Assembly (NCBI GenBank): GCA_937941765.1
Contig: CALDGQ010000037.1
Location: 1 to 64,000, forward strand
Direction: 5' to 3'
Length of the DNA: 64,000 bases
Origin: an uncultured Saprospiraceae bacterium
Lineage (GTDB): Bacteria; Bacteroidota; Bacteroidia; Chitinophagales; Saprospiraceae
In this document: piece after piece, positions 55,925-64,000 of the stretch
How the letters are laid out: each line of letters begins with the position of its first letter
Numbering within the stretch: the stretch's first letter is position 1
Notes under the pieces: model-generated
The model's input: the letters and a program-made list of their open reading frames with translations, nothing else
Database searches by the model: none
Told to the model about the DNA's origin: nothing
Program-made: the position numbers and the translations under genes

Positions 55925-57295
55925 ATGAAAGACAAAAAGCGTATTCATTTAATAGCCTGTGGAGGAGCAGCCATGCACAACGTTTGTATTGGTATCCATC
56001 TCAACGGTCATATTGTTACGGGTTCTGATGATGAAATTTACAATCCAGCATATGATAGGCTTAAGAAATATGATCTATTACCTACAAAAATGGGTTGGGA
56101 CTCATCAAGAATCACTAAAAAAATTGATTTTGTGATATTGGGTATGCATGCAAGAAAAGATAATCCTGAACTACTTAAAGCACAGGAATTGGGATTGACA
56201 ATCTATTCCTATCCTGAGTATATCGCAAAACATGCCAAAAAGAAAAAAAGAGTCGTTATTTCCGGAAGTCATGGTAAAACAACGACAACTTCTATGATTA
56301 TGCATGTACTTAAGCATGAAAAAGTAGATTTTGATTACCTGGTTGGGGCTTTAGTGGATGGATTTGATGTCATGGCTCGTTTTTCGGATGCACCCGTAAT
56401 GATTATTGAGGGAGATGAATATTTATCTTCACCGATAGATCGTCGGCCGAAGTTTTTGCATTATCAACCACACATTGCAGTCATGACTGGAATTGCCTGG
56501 GATCATATTAATGTTTTTCCAACTTTTAAAAATTACAAAAAGCAATTTCAACTCTTTATTGAAAGTATGCCTAAAAATGGAATGTTGTTTTATTATCAAC
56601 CAGATAAACACATTCAACAACTGGTAAAAAAAGTTGGTCCCAAAAAGTCCATTCCTTATGAAGCTTTTGACCATGAAATCAAATCTAATAAGACGACAGT
56701 TTTTACACCACAAAATAAGCAAGTCACATTAAAGATTATCGGGCAACACAATCTCGAAAATATGAAGGCAGCATTCTTAGTTTGTCAAGAACTTGGCATC
56801 ACCGAAAAAGCTTTTTTCAAACAGATCAAATCATTTAAAGGGGCAGACCGACGATTGGCAACTTTGGTTAAAACAAAAACGAGTATTGCTTTTTTAGATT
56901 TTGCACATGCACCCTCAAAAGTTGAAGCAACGGTAAAGGCTGTCAAAGCTCAATATCCTAAACGGAAATTAATTGCGTGTGTTGAGTTGCATACTTTCAG
57001 TAGTCTGAACAAAAAATTCCATAATCAGTATAAACATACATTGGCAGAGGCCGACCGCGCATTTGTTTTTTATAGAAAACATACATTGAAAATGAAGAAA
57101 TTGCCTTCATTTTCAGATGTACAATTAGCAAAAGCATTTGATCATCCCAATTTGACAGTTTGTACAGACAATGAAAAATTGCTTCAAATGTTGAATCGGT
57201 TTAATTGGAAAAACAAGAACTTATTATTGATGAGTTCTGGAAATTTTGGTGGATTGAATTTGAAAAATGAAGCTCGGGTATTGGTGGACGGTTAA
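55925..57295 (+). CDS. mpl: UDP-N-acetylmuramate:L-Ala-gamma-D-Glu-meso-DAP ligase (Mpl), peptidoglycan recycling
   Basis: A 456-aa cytoplasmic Mur ligase. It joins recovered murein tripeptide to UDP-MurNAc with ATP. The N-terminal ACGGAAMHN (11-19) is the nucleotide-binding turn of the Mpl/MurC type. The P-loop GSHGKTTTT is at 114-122. IIEGDEYLSS and GIAWDHINVFP are the Mpl-type central motifs, and DFAHAPSKVEATVKA begins the C-terminal ligase domain. MurC is the closest alternative, but the GGAAMHN start, the GDEY motif and the length favour Mpl. It has its own promoter, divergent from ytxJ, and is followed by a 219-bp spacer with a long imperfect inverted repeat. Confidence 0.92.
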   Translation: MKDKKRIHLIACGGAAMHNVCIGIHLNGHIVTGSDDEIYNPAYDRLKKYDLLPTKMGWDSSRITKKIDFVILGMHARKDNPELLKAQELGLTIYSYPEYIAKHAKKKKRVVISGSHGKTTTTSMIMHVLKHEKVDFDYLVGALVDGFDVMARFSDAPVMIIEGDEYLSSPIDRRPKFLHYQPHIAVMTGIAWDHINVFPTFKNYKKQFQLFIESMPKNGMLFYYQPDKHIQQLVKKVGPKKSIPYEAFDHEIKSNKTTVFTPQNKQVTLKIIGQHNLENMKAAFLVCQELGITEKAFFKQIKSFKGADRRLATLVKTKTSIAFLDFAHAPSKVEATVKAVKAQYPKRKLIACVELHTFSSLNKKFHNQYKHTLAEADRAFVFYRKHTLKMKKLPSFSDVQLAKAFDHPNLTVCTDNEKLLQMLNRFNWKNKNLLLMSSGNFGGLNLKNEARVLVDG

Positions 57296-57317
57296 TTGAA
57301 AATGGTTGATGGTGAAT

Positions 57318-57401
57318 GGTTGACGGTTAACGGGGAGTGCGCGAGGAGTACTTGTGTATACGCACTCTTCGCGAACTCCCGTTAAGCGTTTACCGTCAAC
57401 C
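57318..57401. repeat. Long imperfect inverted repeat (84 bp) after mpl
   Basis: The left arm from GGTTGACGGTTAACGGGGAG pairs with a right arm ending TACCGTCAACC; the arms are about 32-38 nt with an insertion in the right arm. It is GC-richer than its surroundings. The 'GGTTGACGGTTAACGG' theme resembles short palindromic elements common between Bacteroidota genes. It may also act as the mpl terminator, although no long T-run follows. Confidence 0.6.
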
Positions 57402-57441
57402 GTTTGCCGTGATAATCTTTTTAAAAAGATTAGAATTAACC

Positions 57442-57449
57442 TACCTTTG
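57442..57449 (+). promoter_or_regulatory. Candidate -7 box TACCTTTG for gdhA
   Basis: Exact match to TAnnTTTG, 66 nt upstream of the gdhA ATG. The GC bases in the NN positions are typical of strong Bacteroidota housekeeping promoters. Confidence 0.6.
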
Positions 57450-57514
57450 CATTGCCTCCACTTTTATTGAAATTATTGAAAAAACTATTATTAACCATTT
57501 AACTTAAAAAGATT

Positions 57515-58861
57515 ATGTCAAGTAAACTCATTAACGCTTTTATGGCTGGCGTTAAGTCTAGAAATCCGAATCAACCGGAATTTCATCAAGCTGTTGAAGA
57601 ATGGGCGGAAGTAATTGTCCCGTTTGTTGCAAAAAACAAAAAGTATCAAGGGCATGGATTGTTAGAAAGAATGACAGAACCAGATCGTACCTTTCAGTGG
57701 CGTGTGACTTGGACGGATGATAAAAATCAAGTTCAAGTAAACAAAGGATATAGAGTACAGTTTAACAATGCAATTGGACCTTACAAAGGTGGGTTGCGTT
57801 TTCACCCTTCTGTAAATTTATCAATTCTTAAATTTTTAGGTTTTGAACAAATTTATAAAAACAGTCTGACTACATTGCCGATGGGCGGTGGAAAAGGAGG
57901 ATCTGATTTTAATCCAAAAGGAAAATCAGATATGGAAGTGATGCGTTTTTGCCAGGCGTTTATGTCGGAAATGCAAAAATGGATCGGACAAGATACAGAT
58001 GTACCTGCTGGTGATATTGGTGTTGGTGGTAGAGAAATAGGGTATATGTTTGGACAGTATAAAAAACTACGTGCAGAGCATACTGGAGTATTGACAGGAA
58101 AAGGAAGACCTTATGGTGGTAGTTTGATTCGTCCGGAAGCAACTGGTTATGGATGTGTTTATTTCATGCAAGAAATGTTGAAGACAAAAGGAGATTCCAT
58201 TGAAGGAAAAACTTGTGTCGTTTCTGGTTCTGGAAATGTAGCGCAGTATACAGCGGAGAAATTAATTGAGTTAGGTGGTAAAGTGGTAACAATGTCTGAT
58301 TCATCAGGAATGATTTATGACAAAGCTGGAATTGATGCAAAGAAGTTGAAGTTCATCATGAATCTGAAAAACGTAAAACGTGGTCGAATCAAAGAATATG
58401 CTGCTAAGTATAAAGGTGTCAAATATGTAGCAAAAGGTCAGCCTTGGACCGTCAAATGTGACTTAGCATTCCCTTCAGCAACTCAAAACGAAATCGATGC
58501 AAAAGAAGCAAAATTGTTGGTAAAGAATGGATGTATCGGAGTAGGAGAAGGTGCCAACATGCCAACAACCAATGGCGGAATTGCTGTTTTCCAAAAAGCA
58601 AAAATACTTTACTCACCAGGTAAAGCAAGTAATGCAGGTGGAGTCGCAACTTCCGGATTGGAGATGTCGCAAAACAGCCTTCGTATGAACTGGTCGAGAG
58701 CAGAAGTTGATGAAAAATTACATGGAATCATGGTAAGTATTCATGAGACTTGTGAAGAATATGGTCGTGTCAATAAAAATTATGTTGACTATGTAAAAGG
58801 TGCAAATATTGGGGGCTTTGTAAAAGTTGCGGATGCAATGATTGCGCAAGGAATCATATAA
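57515..58861 (+). CDS. gdhA: NADP-type glutamate dehydrogenase
   Basis: A 448-aa hexameric-type enzyme interconverting 2-oxoglutarate plus ammonium and L-glutamate in the cytoplasm. The substrate-site motif GPYKGGLRFHP (88-98) is present. The catalytic LPMGGGKGGSDF (121-132) has Lys127, and PAGDIGVGGREIGY (about 165-178) has the catalytic Asp167. The Rossmann motif GSGNVAQYTAEKL lies near 236-248. The length and the N-terminal region match the bacterial 450-aa (NADP-dependent) class rather than the NAD-dependent class; cofactor choice is inferred from class. It is monocistronic, with a strong promoter box and a strong terminator. Confidence 0.96.
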   Translation: MSSKLINAFMAGVKSRNPNQPEFHQAVEEWAEVIVPFVAKNKKYQGHGLLERMTEPDRTFQWRVTWTDDKNQVQVNKGYRVQFNNAIGPYKGGLRFHPSVNLSILKFLGFEQIYKNSLTTLPMGGGKGGSDFNPKGKSDMEVMRFCQAFMSEMQKWIGQDTDVPAGDIGVGGREIGYMFGQYKKLRAEHTGVLTGKGRPYGGSLIRPEATGYGCVYFMQEMLKTKGDSIEGKTCVVSGSGNVAQYTAEKLIELGGKVVTMSDSSGMIYDKAGIDAKKLKFIMNLKNVKRGRIKEYAAKYKGVKYVAKGQPWTVKCDLAFPSATQNEIDAKEAKLLVKNGCIGVGEGANMPTTNGGIAVFQKAKILYSPGKASNAGGVATSGLEMSQNSLRMNWSRAEVDEKLHGIMVSIHETCEEYGRVNKNYVDYVKGANIGGFVKVADAMIAQGII

Positions 58862-59239
58862 GTGAACCCAACATAATGGACAAAAAAAATAGGGTAACTT
58901 GCAATTGCAGGTTACCCTTTTTTAACTTCTCTTTGGGGTCGGTATCATGTTTGTCTAAACCAAAACAAACCAAAACAAATTTACTCTTCTTGGGGTTAAA
59001 CAAGGCGTTCTACTGTAAATCTTAGTATTGTTCTCATGACATCCAAAGATATTAGATTAAGTTCAAATATCAGTCCAAAAGTGACATCGTAAACGTGTTG
59101 TTTAAAATTTTAACATTCAGTAAAAAGCTAAGAATTTCTTAATTCATTGGTTACCAGTGTTAAATCGCTGTTAACAATTTTATTAGCCATTAAAAATTAA
59201 TTAATTTAATTTCAATTAATAAATTTTAACCTCCATTTT
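58862..59239. other. Intergenic region between gdhA and the beta-barrel gene
   Basis: A 378-bp AT-rich spacer. After the gdhA terminator it contains a short direct repeat (AAACCAAAAC twice, near 58957-58976), then a long AT-rich stretch presumably holding the promoter of the next gene. No exact TAnnTTTG box or gene was found. Confidence 0.5.
58891..58922 (+). terminator. Rho-independent terminator of gdhA
   Basis: An 11-bp stem, GGGTAACTTGC (58892-58902) with GCAGGTTACCC (58907-58917), one G:T pair and an AATT loop, followed by TTTTTT. It lies 30 nt after the stop. Confidence 0.92.
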
Positions 59240-60070
59240 ATGCTGAATTTGAAATCTACAATTATTATTTTATTGGTTTTTTGTACCCAAATTGGTTATA
59301 TGTTTGGTCAGAACAATTGTGATAAATGGGCTTTTGCAGCTGATTTTGATATGTTGAATCCGGTCAAAAATTTAAAATTGAATGGATACAATTTAAATTA
59401 CGGTGTCAATTTCGATTTATTTTATTTGGGTTTTGAAAGAAATAAAATTGGGTTCCATCCTGGAGTTAGATTACGAGGAGGCGCCACAGGAATGAATAGT
59501 AGAAGTGAATTTATTGGCGAGCCGATCAATCAAGATGGAACTCGTGGAATTTATAACTCAGCTTTTGATGGCAAATTTGTTGGACGGATTATCTTCAATC
59601 ACTTTTATAAATTTAGACCTTACTTAGAAGCAGATATGGGGGTTCGTTTTGCTGGAGCTAATGAGCAAATCGAAACCTTTGGTGTTGATGAAGAAGACTC
59701 CCTAGATTATTCAGAGTTTATAACTAAAGGCGTTTCTGGCACTTATGGTTTTGGATGTGGTATCCTGATTCGTCTAACGGATAGAGTGGATTTAAATTTA
59801 CGCTCCAATTTTGATTTAACCAATACAATCAAACATGTTGATTTTAATACAGCATTTCCTTTTGAAGAAACAAGAACTAATGATTCGTTCAATCAAAGAT
59901 TTGCAATTGGTTTCTACATTCATATTGGTTGCGAACCAGAAGAACGGGAAACGAAAACGAAAAATAGAATCCGTTCGAACACAAAAACAAAACGGAAGAA
60001 AGTCAAGCGACCAGATACGGATATAGATTCCAGGAATAATGAATCACCAAGGAATAAAGTGGATAATTAA
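59240..60070 (+). CDS. Predicted outer-membrane beta-barrel protein
   Basis: A 276-aa protein with a signal peptide (STIIILLVFCTQIGYMFGQ, about 1-24). Alternating polar/hydrophobic strands follow, such as LNYGVNFDLFYLGFERN, KIGFHPGVRLRGGATG, FRPYLEADMGVRFAG, GTYGFGCGILIRL and QRFAIGFYIHIG. This pattern is typical of small OmpA/OmpW-like barrels. The last 45 residues are highly charged and Lys/Arg-rich (KTKNRIRSNTKTKRKK), an unusual tail that probably faces the periplasm. No family is recognised with certainty. The stop codon is part of a very long hairpin. A shared promoter with the next gene is unlikely because the hairpin should terminate transcription. Confidence 0.72.
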   Translation: MLNLKSTIIILLVFCTQIGYMFGQNNCDKWAFAADFDMLNPVKNLKLNGYNLNYGVNFDLFYLGFERNKIGFHPGVRLRGGATGMNSRSEFIGEPINQDGTRGIYNSAFDGKFVGRIIFNHFYKFRPYLEADMGVRFAGANEQIETFGVDEEDSLDYSEFITKGVSGTYGFGCGILIRLTDRVDLNLRSNFDLTNTIKHVDFNTAFPFEETRTNDSFNQRFAIGFYIHIGCEPEERETKTKNRIRSNTKTKRKKVKRPDTDIDSRNNESPRNKVDN

Positions 60071-60127
60071 AAAGCAAAATAAAAAAGGTTGTACTCAGTA
60101 CAACCTTTTTTATTTTGCTTTTTAATT
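60065..60127 (+). terminator. 30-bp perfect hairpin terminator, probably bidirectional
   Basis: Bases 60065-60094 and 60098-60127 are perfect inverted repeats with a 3-nt loop (TCA). The GC core GGTTGTAC/GTACAACC is flanked by A-runs on one side and T-runs on the other. The hairpin includes the stop codon of the barrel gene and could terminate in either direction. Confidence 0.92.
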
Positions 60128-60175
60128 CGATTATTTATATCCTTGTATCATTATCAAATTAAAAAAAATCATAAT

Positions 60176-61450
60176 ATGAAAAAAGCTATTTACACAATCT
60201 GTTTTCTGTCAATTTTTGCTACTGGATTATCTGCCCAATGGAGTGTTGAAAATCTCTCTTCTGTTCGTTACAATATTGGTTTGGGAACTGCTAATGGTAA
60301 AGTATTTTTTGCTGGAAGTTCGCCTTCAACAGAGGGAATGGTTGTAGACATTTATGATATTGCAAGTAGTAGTTGGACTACCCAACAATTATCAGTTTTT
60401 AGACAATTTACATTTGCAACTGGGATTGGAGATAAAATGTATTTCGCAGGATATACACAGACACAAGAGCCAGATCAGGAAGTAATTGAGATTTATGATA
60501 CTACTTCAGATGAATGGAGTGCGATTGACATGCCAGATATGGATGGAGCAACGTCTATGACTTCTGTAGGTGATCTTTTAGTATTATGTCATGGAGGATC
60601 TGTCAAAATGTATAATACTACAACTGGGACTTGGACATCCGGATCATTAAGCGTTAGTCGAATTTTGGCATTGGTAGTTGGTTGTAACGGAAAAGTAGTG
60701 TTTGCAGGTGGCGGATTTTTGGCAGGTACTCTTTATGATTTAGTTGATATTTATGATGTAAATAGTAATAGTTGGACAACAGCCACCATGTCGGATGCGA
60801 GAAACCAAATCGAAGGAGTTTGTTTAAATAATAAAATTTATTTAGTAGGTGGAGCAACTGGATTTTCTACTTATTCGACATCTATTGATATTTTTGACAC
60901 CAATTCAAGTACTTGGTCATTGATGGAAATGAATGCTGTAAAATCAAGTGTCGGGTTGGGTGCTACTGATACCAACTTATATATTACCGGTGGGAGAGAT
61001 GAAACGACTTTTGACCGACTTTCTGAAGTAGAAGTAATCAACGGTGTTACTGGTGTAAAAACAATGGACAATTTATCTACTGGAAGATCTGCAACCTCAA
61101 CTATCGGTGTTGGAAATATGCTTTTCGTCGCAGGTGGTTTTGAGGAAACTACAACTGAATGGGTTAGTACCGTTGATGTATTTCAAGAAGGTCCAGTAAG
61201 TGATGTGATTGATTTTACTTCTTCAAAGATTCAAGTATACCCAAATCCATCTCATGATAACATTACAATTACTGATAATGATGATTTTAACTTGATTGGT
61301 TTAGATTACGAAATTTATGACATCAGTGGAGCATTGAAAAGTCAAGGTAAAATTCAAAACGAAATTTCAATTAGTAATTTAAGCCCAGGCATGTATTTTC
61401 TGAAAATTGGAGATACCACTGATGGTTGGAAGAAGTTTGTGAAAAATTAG
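60176..61450 (+). CDS. Kelch-like propeller protein with T9SS sorting domain
   Basis: A 424-aa protein. The ATG at 60176 is chosen because it yields a clean signal peptide (KKAIYTICFLSIFATGLSAQ). An open frame extending upstream to 60089 would start inside the 30-bp hairpin. About six Kelch-type blades follow, each with a 'VDIYDxxSxxWTT' strand and a 'GxxxFAGG' strand (for example at NGKVVFAGGGF and NKIYLVGGATG). A T9SS type A sorting domain beginning IQVYPNPSHDN (about residue 350) ends it. Export to the surface is expected. Kelch propellers usually bind proteins or glycans; the ligand is unknown. Confidence 0.87.
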   Translation: MKKAIYTICFLSIFATGLSAQWSVENLSSVRYNIGLGTANGKVFFAGSSPSTEGMVVDIYDIASSSWTTQQLSVFRQFTFATGIGDKMYFAGYTQTQEPDQEVIEIYDTTSDEWSAIDMPDMDGATSMTSVGDLLVLCHGGSVKMYNTTTGTWTSGSLSVSRILALVVGCNGKVVFAGGGFLAGTLYDLVDIYDVNSNSWTTATMSDARNQIEGVCLNNKIYLVGGATGFSTYSTSIDIFDTNSSTWSLMEMNAVKSSVGLGATDTNLYITGGRDETTFDRLSEVEVINGVTGVKTMDNLSTGRSATSTIGVGNMLFVAGGFEETTTEWVSTVDVFQEGPVSDVIDFTSSKIQVYPNPSHDNITITDNDDFNLIGLDYEIYDISGALKSQGKIQNEISISNLSPGMYFLKIGDTTDGWKKFVKN

Positions 61451-61553
61451 TAACGTATTTTAATTGTTATTTTAAAGGGTAGTCCAGAGGTGTTCTGAAG
61501 CAAAATGGTATGTAATGCTCTTACCTATAAATGTAAGAATTCTGCCTTCAAAC

Positions 61554-61600
61554 TTTCAAAAACGGGGTGATAAATTAAATTTGTCACCTCGTTTTTGAAA
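61554..61600 (+). terminator. 22-bp hairpin terminator of the Kelch gene
   Basis: Bases 61554-61575 pair with 61579-61600 with two G:T pairs and a 3-nt loop (TAA). The 3' arm ends CGTTTTTG, giving the T-tract. An A-rich 5' arm may let it work in both directions, serving the convergent selO as well. Confidence 0.82.
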
Positions 61601-61678
61601 TTGTTGCATATCAGCTTGCGAAAAGCCATGAGTAGGATATTGAAGCGGGTGGCGGATTTTAAATGTTTGAGGGACGAG

Positions 61679-61705
61679 CCTGCCTGCCGGCATAGGCAGG
61701 TTTTT
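61679..61705. repeat. GC-rich CCTGCCT/AGGCAGG palindromic element
   Basis: CCTGCCT (61679-61685) and AGGCAGG (61694-61700) flank GCCGGCAT and are followed by TTTTT. It is conspicuously GC-rich in this AT-rich spacer. Comparable CCTGCCGGCAGG-type elements are, to my knowledge, repeated in many Bacteroidota genomes. Confidence 0.5.
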
Positions 61706-61946
61706 AAAATCTAGAATTTTGGTTGCTTTTTTTCAATTGAAAAAGTAACAATAAACAGATTCCTTGGAAATTGAAATTAAAAAAAATCTAATTGATGATT
61801 ATTTTGATATGGTGAAAATCGAATTTCTTGTATTCAAAATCTATTCCGATGGCTAACGGAATTTGTTACTTCTGAATATCCCAATTTTAATCAGATGTTG
61901 TGTTGCAAACTGATTAAAAGATTACCCTTTACTTTTTATTAGCAAA

Positions 61947-63521
61947 CTAAGAACTACACGATAACATAGAACACCCAACTTTGTTCCTCGCCCATTCCGG
62001 TCGCTTAGCAAACCATTTAGAATTACTGGATTGTTCTGAGTAAGGCATTTTAAGTAGTTCATACAATTCATTCACTATACTGTAATCCCATTTTTCAGCG
62101 GCCTCAATAGCAATTTGAGCCATGTAATTTCTCAAAACATATTTTGGGTTGATTTGATTCATGGCTGTTTTTCTATCTTCATCTGATTGCTTATCACTTT
62201 TTAATCGTTCCTGATATCTTGTAAACCAAGTTATCCACGATTCCAAAACTTCTTCTTTTACCTCTTCCGGTTTATAAAAAGATGATTTAACAACTTCTAA
62301 AAATTGACCTTCTGAATCGATTGTTGTATTAATTTTAAAATCACCTAACAATCTGAAGAAAATAGTCATGTCCGTTTCCGTACCTTGCAATGCGATTTGA
62401 AGTGATTCAATTAAGGTAGCATCTTGTTGGGTAATCTGTTCCAATCCAATTTTCTTTCCCATCATCTGAAGAAATTCAGTTTTGTAGTTCGATTGAAATT
62501 TTTCTAGAACTGCTTCAAAAGGTTTCGCTTCTTTCGATAAAGGATATAAAGCATTAGCCAATTGAATTAAATTCCACAAGGCAATCCTTGGTTGATATCC
62601 AAATCGATATCGTTTATTTTGATTGTCTGTCGTATTAGGTGTCCAGTCAGGGTCATATCCTTCCAACCAACCATAAGGACCATAATCTATTGTCAATCCA
62701 AGAATGGATAAATTGTCCGTATTCATCACGCCATGTACAAATCCAACTCGTTGCCATTCAACAATCATTTTTAAAGTTCGTTCTGCAACCGCTTCGAAAA
62801 AGGAAGGGATAGATGCTGGACTTCCAGTTTTTATATCCGGAAAAAATGACTCGATTGTATAGTCTACCAATTTTGAAAGTGTCTTGTTATCTTCTCTTGA
62901 TGCAAATATTTGAAAATTCCCAAATCGAATAAAAGAAGGAGCGACTCGACAGACAATAGCACCGTCTTCATATTGGACATTGCCATTGTACATCATATCG
63001 CGAGCTACTTTATCGCCAGATTTGATCAAACTGAGTGACCTTGTTGTAGGAACCCCTAAATGATGCATAGCTTCACTACACAAATGTTCTCGGATAGATG
63101 AACGCAGAACGGCTAAACCATCTGCCGTTCGAGAATAGGGAGTGGGTCCCGCACCTTTTAATTGCAAAGCCCATCTTTTTCTATCATGTTCAATTTCCAT
63201 CAAATTAATTGCACGGCCATCTCCTAACTGACCTGCCCAATGACCAAATTGATGCCCACCATAACACATTGCATACGGGCGTGTATTGGCCGCTACTTTT
63301 GCTCCAGAAAATAGCTCTAAAAATTCTTTTCCTTTGATATCTTCCTCAGAAAATCCAAGAAAATCAGCAACTTCATCCGCAACATGAACGATTTCAGGCT
63401 TTGAAGTCGGTGTCGGATTTACGTATGAAAATGCAGCTTCGAAAACTTGACGTCGACTGTTAGATTCATTAGGATCTGCAGGTAGTTTTTCAGAAAATGT
63501 ATTGTGAATGTTTAGTTTCAT
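61947..63521 (-). CDS. selO: Protein adenylyltransferase SelO (YdiU family)
   Basis: A 524-aa protein of the SelO pseudokinase-fold family, which transfers AMP from ATP to protein hydroxyl groups and is linked to redox stress. Conserved segments are visible: YGGHQFGHWAGQLGDGRA (87-104), LQLKGAGPTPYSR (119-131) with the nucleotide-binding Lys122, and RSSIREHLCSEAMHHLGVPTTRSL. HGVMNTDNLSILGLTIDYGPYGW carries the Asn/Asp metal ligands. The C-terminus LSCSS has Cys where eukaryotic SelO has selenocysteine, so no Sec decoding is needed. The length is normal for bacterial members. It is transcribed alone, convergent with the Kelch gene. Confidence 0.95.
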   Translation of the reverse strand: MKLNIHNTFSEKLPADPNESNSRRQVFEAAFSYVNPTPTSKPEIVHVADEVADFLGFSEEDIKGKEFLELFSGAKVAANTRPYAMCYGGHQFGHWAGQLGDGRAINLMEIEHDRKRWALQLKGAGPTPYSRTADGLAVLRSSIREHLCSEAMHHLGVPTTRSLSLIKSGDKVARDMMYNGNVQYEDGAIVCRVAPSFIRFGNFQIFASREDNKTLSKLVDYTIESFFPDIKTGSPASIPSFFEAVAERTLKMIVEWQRVGFVHGVMNTDNLSILGLTIDYGPYGWLEGYDPDWTPNTTDNQNKRYRFGYQPRIALWNLIQLANALYPLSKEAKPFEAVLEKFQSNYKTEFLQMMGKKIGLEQITQQDATLIESLQIALQGTETDMTIFFRLLGDFKINTTIDSEGQFLEVVKSSFYKPEEVKEEVLESWITWFTRYQERLKSDKQSDEDRKTAMNQINPKYVLRNYMAQIAIEAAEKWDYSIVNELYELLKMPYSEQSSNSKWFAKRPEWARNKVGCSMLSCSS

Positions 63522-63619
63522 ATTGCTTAGTTCAATAAATCTGGAAGCCTAAAATTTGGCTTTTGATCAACAAAACTCGCTAAAAACGGTCAGTTTCATG
63601 CATAATTCTGTATAAATTA

Positions 63620-63627
63620 TATTTTTG
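63620..63627 (+). promoter_or_regulatory. Candidate -7 box TATTTTTG upstream of the fasciclin gene
   Basis: Exact match to TAnnTTTG, 90 nt upstream of the ATG. The long leader lowers confidence. Confidence 0.3.
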
Positions 63628-63716
63628 TTTAAGAAATGTGAAAAAAGATTAAACAAAATTACAACTAACCTGTTTTTAAGCTATTAACTCATTCTACAAA
63701 CTTATAATTTATTAAA

Positions 63717-64000
63717 ATGAAAGACCTTAGAAATTTATCCTTACTCTTATTACTAGCTGGTATGTTTACTTTTTCTTCTTGTGGCAGCGATGATGATACG
63801 CCAGAACCGACACCAGATCCACTAGATATCGTGGAGACTGCTCAAGCGACTGCAAATTTGAGTATCCTAGTAGATGCTGTTACACAAGCAGGATTAGCAG
63901 ATGCATTGAAAGCGGATGGACCCCTAACGGTTTTCGCTCCAACGAACGATGCATTTCAAGCATTATTAGATTCTGAACCATCTTGGAATTCTTTAAGCGA
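63717..64000 (+). CDS. Fasciclin-domain lipoprotein (3'-truncated)
   Basis: The ATG at 63717 begins a lipoprotein signal peptide ([16 protein letters not shown], lipobox FSSC with Cys23). A short acidic linker ([15 protein letters not shown]) follows, then the start of a fasciclin/FAS1 domain ([34 protein letters not shown]). FAPTNDAF is the characteristic H1 motif. The frame is open to the window end (94 codons seen). FAS1 lipoproteins act in cell adhesion or matrix contact at the outer membrane; more FAS1 domains may follow outside the window. Confidence 0.92.
   Translation, partial: MKDLRNLSLLLLLAGMFTFSSCGSDDDTPEPTPDPLDIVETAQATANLSILVDAVTQAGLADALKADGPLTVFAPTNDAFQALLDSEPSWNSLS

Larger units (their letters stand above)
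61451..61946. other. Convergent intergenic region between the Kelch gene and selO
   Basis: This 496-bp spacer carries a 22-bp hairpin terminator, a GC-rich palindromic element and a 9-bp inverted repeat (TTTAATCAG/CTGATTAAA, 61886-61918) close to the selO stop that may help end selO transcription. No gene was seen. Confidence 0.55.

Noticed and set aside
60089..60175. N-terminal extension of the Kelch protein
   Set aside because: It is encoded by the 30-bp hairpin, and the ATG at 60176 begins a standard signal peptide.
61947..61990. Possible selenocysteine at the SelO C-terminus
   Set aside because: The codon is a normal Cys codon (LSCSS) and the frame closes with a usual stop, so no Sec insertion is involved.
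1..64000. Mobile element, integrase or prophage carrying the giant genes
   Set aside because: No transposase, integrase, attachment repeat or tRNA was recognised. The array is better explained by tandem duplication and recombination.

Overview
The window looks like chromosomal DNA from a low-GC member of the Bacteroidota. Six proteins end in type IX secretion (T9SS) type A C-terminal sorting domains. Promoter regions carry the Bacteroidota -7 consensus TAnnTTTG, and Shine-Dalgarno sequences are not obvious. Lipoproteins have a typical FSSC lipobox. A YtxJ-type bacillithiol protein, a DUF4956 protein and an Mpl-type Mur ligase fit the same phylum. The very large Asp-rich secreted proteins suggest Saprospiria or a related marine/filamentous lineage, but that is inference.

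Region 1 (1-42754) is a tandem array of five giant T9SS-secreted surface proteins, all on the + strand, each followed by a hairpin terminator. The first (5'-truncated) is built from Ig/cadherin-like repeats plus a GEVED domain. The next four (about 4059, 2423, 3821 and 2301 aa) share one architectural unit: a fixed-order hexad of six different SdrD B-like, calcium-loop-containing domains (called A-B-C-D-E-F here). It is about 715-724 aa (about 2.15-2.17 kb) long and present 2, 2, 2 and 1 times, giving 42 domains. Different N-terminal modules and C-terminal modules are combined with the hexads in a mosaic way. Sequence signatures separate two hexad types (alpha and beta) whose order is swapped in one gene and hybridised in others, which points to recombination between genes. 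A TGTCACA heptamer occurs in every one of the four intergenic regions preceding these genes, always on the same strand.

Region 2 (42755-48396) holds folC, a multi-pass membrane protein of unknown function, and a two-gene type II restriction-modification pair of the HpaII family. In the pair, the C5-cytosine methyltransferase overlaps the endonuclease. An inverted repeat covers the putative promoter and abuts the methyltransferase GTG start.

Region 3 (48482-55762, - strand) holds a likely operon of a DUF4956 membrane protein, a secreted PQQ-type sugar dehydrogenase/PKD/T9SS protein and a CotH/beta-helix protein. A separate small-lipoprotein + ytxJ operon lies upstream of it.

Region 4 (55925-64000) is mostly housekeeping: mpl, gdhA, an outer-membrane beta-barrel-like protein, a Kelch-type T9SS protein, selO (- strand) and the start of a fasciclin lipoprotein. 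Several intergenic spaces carry dispersed Bacteroidota-style repeats and unusually long perfect hairpins. No tRNA, rRNA, CRISPR array, transposase or integrase was recognised.
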